Part shown: in pieces, positions 5,984-7,123 of the stretch | How positions within the stretch are numbered: the first letter of the stretch is position 1 | Layout: the number at the start of each line of letters is the position of its first letter | Assembly: GCA_902497095.1 (NCBI GenBank) | Contig: CABVDD010000060.1 | Span: forward strand, 1-7,123 | Direction: 5' to 3' | DNA: 7,123 bases | Source: an uncultured Faecalicoccus sp. | GTDB taxonomy: Bacteria; Bacillota_I; Bacilli_A; Erysipelotrichales; Erysipelotrichaceae | The notes under the pieces: generated by a model | What the model was told of the DNA's origin: nothing | Databases searched by the model: none | The model's input: only the letters and a program-made list of their open reading frames with translations | Made by a program: the position numbers and the translations under genes

Positions 5984-6985
5984 ATGAATTATTTATTTTA
6001 TTTGGAGCCTTATGCGTTTTTGTTGCGTAGTAATGACAAAACAGTAGTTTATAATACTCTGAATGCAACTTATTTGATTTGTCCTGATTATCCGATTGTA
6101 CAGTTGATTATTGAACAGTGGCAAAATCCGACGAATGGGTATAGTGTTTTGTTGGATAAGGAAATGATGGAAAACGAAGTTGTAAGACATTTTGTTGAGG
6201 CTGTAAGAGAATTGTTTTCGGGTGATTGTATAGAATATGACGGGAAATTTCCTAAGCCTTATATCTTTCAGCCAACTTTGTTCTTGAATTCAGATATACG
6301 TGTCAAAGATGAGGAAAAAAAAGCCTCTTTGGGAAATCGTGTTATGGAAAACCTTAATGAAGTAAATCTGTATTTACCGGCAACGTGTGAGTTGGAGTGT
6401 CCGGCTTGTACTTCTTACTTCCATCAAATAAATCACTGTACTGTTCACTCCGGTGATGGACTGAAAACAGACGATTATCGTCGATTAATACGCCAATTCT
6501 TGATGAATGGCATTAAACGGATTAATATATTTGCAGGAGGAAATCCGAATAAAAATAGCTATGTTAGGCAATTGCTTCCTGACATGGAAAAATCAAAGGT
6601 AGATGTGCATTTGTATTTGGATAATACATTCTTGTGTAGTGAATATGAAGAATTGGTGCAACAGACCAAATGTGTTTTAGAAGTTTTAGTCCATGCTGAA
6701 GGTTTTGGTAATCAGCTGACTGAAGATATGCAGAAGTTCCCGTACGATAGAGTGAAGTGGAATTTGATAGTATCCAATGAATCTGATATGGAACGTATAG
6801 AAAAAATGGAGATACCTGCAGAAACGGTAGTTCAAATAAAACCTTTTTATACAGCGGAAAATAAAGATTTCTTTAGAGAGTATGTCTACTTGGAAATGCA
6901 AGATATATTGGCTGCCCCTATTGATAGAAAAACGATATTTAGGCATCGGACTTTGAATGATAATTTTTTCGGTAAGTTAAAATAA
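5984..6985 (+). CDS. Radical-SAM-like partner protein ('pseudo-rSAM', GG-Bacteroidales), probably 3' truncated
   Basis: A 333-residue protein that accompanies the maturase. Its N-terminal domain (about 1-125) has the pattern YLEPYAFLLRS...VVYNTLN...NGYSVLLDKE, typical of the family I recall as TIGR04150. A radical-SAM-like barrel follows. It keeps a complete CX3CX2C, CELECPAC with Cys135, Cys139 and Cys142, but where active enzymes have GGEP it has AGGNP (184-188). No SPASM Cys cluster is present. The role is unclear: it may help the maturase bind or release peptide, or have its own activity. The protein ends at ...LNDNFFGKLK, where relatives, as I remember them, run on with a further strand domain after FGKL. 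The next bases do not continue such a domain in this frame. I therefore suspect a truncated gene, although a naturally short form cannot be excluded without alignment. Confidence 0.8.
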   Translation: MNYLFYLEPYAFLLRSNDKTVVYNTLNATYLICPDYPIVQLIIEQWQNPTNGYSVLLDKEMMENEVVRHFVEAVRELFSGDCIEYDGKFPKPYIFQPTLFLNSDIRVKDEEKKASLGNRVMENLNEVNLYLPATCELECPACTSYFHQINHCTVHSGDGLKTDDYRRLIRQFLMNGIKRINIFAGGNPNKNSYVRQLLPDMEKSKVDVHLYLDNTFLCSEYEELVQQTKCVLEVLVHAEGFGNQLTEDMQKFPYDRVKWNLIVSNESDMERIEKMEIPAETVVQIKPFYTAENKDFFREYVYLEMQDILAAPIDRKTIFRHRTLNDNFFGKLK

Positions 6986-7072
6986 GCCCATTTTTATTTA
7001 TTTTCCACCATTTTACCTACATACGCAAATCACTGTATTATAGCGTATTTTAGCAAATTTTCTCTCCAAATA

Positions 7073-7114
7073 ATTTGCATCGTTTTCCGATAATCTCTAT
7101 TTTTGTATGCAAAT
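7073..7114. repeat. 8-bp inverted repeat around the promoter
   Basis: ATTTGCAT (7073-7080) and ATGCAAAT (7107-7114) are perfect inverted copies separated by 26 bases. The left arm covers the -33 element and the right arm covers the expected transcription start, so a bound dimer could block RNA polymerase. An operator is the simplest reading. Confidence 0.4.
7074..7105 (+). promoter_or_regulatory. Bacteroidetes-type promoter reading out of the window
   Basis: TTTG at 7074-7077 and TATTTTTG at 7098-7105 match the Bacteroidetes primary sigma factor consensus (-33 TTTG, -7 TAnnTTTG) exactly, with a 20-base spacer. Transcription should start near 7110-7113 and run rightwards into a gene beyond the window. 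It is the best promoter match I found in the window. Confidence 0.6.
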
Positions 7115-7123
7115 CGTATGCAC

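Larger units (their letters stand above)
7025..7114. repeat. Four GCAAAT / ATTTGC copies at the right edge
   Basis: GCAAAT occurs at 7025-7030, 7053-7058 and 7109-7114, and its complement ATTTGC at 7073-7078. ATACGCAAATC (7021-7031) and GTATGCAAATC (7105-7115) are near copies of each other, and GTATGC is repeated at 7105-7110 and 7116-7121, 11 bases apart. Such clustering suggests protein binding sites, either operator half-sites or arm sites for a recombinase. Chance is possible in AT-rich DNA. Confidence 0.35.

Noticed and set aside
6979..7004. Terminator-like AAAATAA/TTATTTT hairpin after the last gene
   Set aside because: It is an A/T-only 7-bp stem with a 12-base loop, too weak to call.
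7073..7114. Invertible promoter (phase variation) at the right edge
   Set aside because: The arms are only 8 bp with 26 bases between them. Known Bacteroides invertible promoters have longer arms and much longer spacers; an operator fits better.

Overview
The window is AT-rich, and all its credible genes lie on the + strand in tight spacing. Several features point to a Bacteroidales gut bacterium (Bacteroides, Phocaeicola or Parabacteroides type): protein families typical of that order, mostly poor Shine-Dalgarno sequences, and a Bacteroidetes-type -33/-7 promoter at the right edge. The genus cannot be fixed from sequence alone.

Layout. Positions 1-184 hold no gene that I can support. A small secreted protein resembling DUF3244 (221-622) is followed by a GT-A family glycosyltransferase (641-1720). 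One base later comes a 337-residue protein that looks like a stand-alone lantibiotic/thiopeptide dehydratase C-terminal (elimination-type) domain (1722-2735). A 69-residue RiPP precursor follows (2792-3001), with a leader ending in Gly-Gly and a core starting with a Cys cluster. After a 178-base gap containing an AT-rich inverted repeat come a 6-bladed beta-propeller lipoprotein (3180-4508), a radical SAM/SPASM peptide maturase (4512-5963) and a radical-SAM-like partner (5984-6985). The last three are spaced as one operon.

How they fit together. The precursor, the maturase and the 'pseudo-rSAM' partner match the three-part GG-Bacteroidales peptide system known from family models (as I recall, TIGR04149, TIGR04148 and TIGR04150). 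What stands out is that the same locus also carries a glycosyltransferase and a LanB-C-like protein. The product could therefore be a multiply modified peptide: radical-SAM crosslinks, possibly dehydration, possibly sugar. No C39 peptidase/ABC transporter, no LanB glutamylation domain and no LanC cyclase is visible, so those steps must be encoded elsewhere, or the LanB-C-like protein does something else. The lipoprotein and the secreted DUF3244-like protein suggest a role for the product at the cell surface.

Right edge. The radical-SAM-like partner stops abruptly in what looks like the start of its C-terminal domain. The DNA beyond it does not continue the protein in that frame. It carries a good Bacteroidetes promoter inside an 8-bp inverted repeat plus repeated GCAAAT motifs, and it reads out of the window. 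This may be the edge of an inserted element that has truncated the last gene of the cluster.
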